From Thermococcus sp. (GTDB lineage: Archaea > Methanobacteriota_B > Thermococci > Thermococcales > Thermococcaceae), in the NCBI GenBank assembly GCA_027001105.1, contig JALTMZ010000109.1:1-5060 (forward strand): 5,060 bases of DNA, in the 5' to 3' direction. Within the stretch, counting starts at the first letter, position 1; each line of letters begins with the position of its first letter. Made by a program: the position numbers and the translations under genes. Under the pieces are notes generated by a model. It did no database searches. It was given only the letters and a program-made list of their open reading frames with translations, and had not been told where the DNA came from. This document shows, piece by piece, positions 4,358 through 5,060 of the stretch.

Positions 4358-5060
4358 ATGAGTGAGGTAAAGATCGAGGAAGTTGAGTATCTTGCTGAGA
4401 TCTTGGAGAAGTCTCCAAGAGAGAGCCTCCTGAAGATAGCAAAGAGGGAAGGAATAGATTATTATAAACTTAAAAGGCTCTATAACAAGTATTACGGCAA
4501 ATATGTTCATGTTTCTGCTATCTATGATATCGCAAAGCTTGGATTAAAAAGCTATGTCGCATTCTTGTCAGTTCCGCGAGAGGAGCTAAGAAGAGTTGCA
4601 TCGGAGATGTCAAAAAATCCATTTATACCATCAATCGCTGCGATATTTGGATTCAAGAATGGAATTTCTGCAGTTCTTCATATACCAAAAGATCAAACGG
4701 AATTAATCGATGAGTTGCTTTCAAGATATTCAGATGACTACGAGTACTATGAAGTGCGAGCTTATCCTGAAAAGCCCAAGGAGTTCGGAGAGTGGAATCT
4801 AAGTTATGATTATGCTATTCTGATGGATATATTAAAATATGACGCCAGAACGAGCCCAACAAAGATGTCAGAAATTCTTGGAAAGTCCAGACCTACAATA
4901 AGATATATGATTAAAAGACTTGAAGAAACGGGAATAATCCGAAGATATTCTGCCTTGGTTGACATGACTGCATACGATAGGGGTTTTTGTGGGATAGCTG
5001 ATGAACTTTCTGAAAAGCTTCTTGAAAAGTTTAAAAACTATGAAATTCTCATCGGTGTTT
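4358..5060 (+). CDS. Lrp/AsnC-like regulator with two winged-helix segments, C-terminus cut by window edge
   Basis: 234 codons are present and run off the right edge with no stop. The protein looks like two Lrp-like units in tandem. Residues 8-46 form a first helix-turn-helix-like segment, EYLAEILEKSPRESLLKIAKR (10-30) followed by DYYKLKRLYNKYYG. Residues 62-136 look like an alpha-beta sensor (GLKSYVAFLSVP, then SIAAIFGFKNGISAVLHIP). Residues 150-197 form a clearer AsnC-type winged helix: YDYAILMDILKYDAR, then KMSEILGKSRPTIRYMIKRLEETGIIRRY, a standard LGxSxxTVxxRIxxLEexGvI pattern. The remainder (from 198) begins a second sensor-like domain. This makes it longer than a simple 150-residue Lrp. 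The start at 4358 has GTGGGG (4348-4353) four bases upstream. I cannot give a gene name or targets. It is divergent from the COG1839 gene, which it might control. Confidence 0.82.
   Translation, partial: MSEVKIEEVEYLAEILEKSPRESLLKIAKREGIDYYKLKRLYNKYYGKYVHVSAIYDIAKLGLKSYVAFLSVPREELRRVASEMSKNPFIPSIAAIFGFKNGISAVLHIPKDQTELIDELLSRYSDDYEYYEVRAYPEKPKEFGEWNLSYDYAILMDILKYDARTSPTKMSEILGKSRPTIRYMIKRLEETGIIRRYSALVDMTAYDRGFCGIADELSEKLLEKFKNYEILIGV

Noticed and set aside
4305..4442. Longer N-terminus for the COG1839 protein, starting at 4442
   Set aside because: It would run through the divergent promoter region and into the regulator gene, and the GGTGAT site supports the start at 4298.
1..5060. Mobile element, CRISPR array, toxin-antitoxin pair or tRNA-associated integration site
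   Set aside because: No transposase or integrase, no regularly spaced repeats, and no duplicated tRNA 3' end were found downstream of tRNA-Trp; gene order looks like ordinary chromosome.

Overview
This is a stretch of archaeal chromosome, almost certainly from a hyperthermophilic euryarchaeon of the order Thermococcales (Thermococcus, Pyrococcus or Palaeococcus). The evidence is a Thermococcales-like fructose-1,6-bisphosphate aldolase/phosphatase, a 17-bp Thermococcales glycolytic-regulator motif in front of it, AT-rich BRE/TATA promoters, poly-T terminators, GGTGAT-like ribosome binding sites four or five bases before the starts, and an intron-containing tRNA-Trp. Base composition is AT-rich for that order. 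No mobile element, CRISPR array or integration scar was seen.

Layout, left to right. (1) 1-1038, minus: fbp, cut at its C-terminal end by the window edge; its promoter carries a Tgr/TrmBL1-type operator at 1101-1117. (2) 1198-1431, minus: a 77-residue protein of unknown function. (3) 1529-1668, plus: tRNA-Trp(CCA) with a 62-nt intron (1569-1630). The intron reads as a complete box C/D 2'-O-methylation guide RNA aimed at C34 and C39 of the same tRNA. (4) 1797-2249, minus: an Lrp/AsnC regulator. (5) 2313-2867, minus: XTP/dITP pyrophosphatase (RdgB/HAM1). (6) 2927-3820, plus: a membrane-anchored extracytoplasmic protein with two LEA14/WHy-like domains. (7) 3810-4298, minus: COG1839 'adenosine-specific kinase' family, overlapping gene 6 tail to tail by 11 bp. 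(8) 4358-5060, plus: the N-terminal 234 residues of a regulator with two winged-helix segments, cut by the right edge.

Most genes have their own promoter, and two pairs (rdgB/LEA14 and COG1839/regulator) are divergent from about 60-bp intergenic regions. Functionally this is a housekeeping neighbourhood: gluconeogenesis with its regulatory site, nucleotide-pool cleaning, nucleoside binding, transcription factors and a tRNA. The strongest items are the tRNA intron, whose guide sequences duplicate the strands that form the splicing structure, and the operator upstream of fbp. Both belong to classes already known in Euryarchaea; I see no clear new system here. No intergenic stretch exceeds 300 bases.
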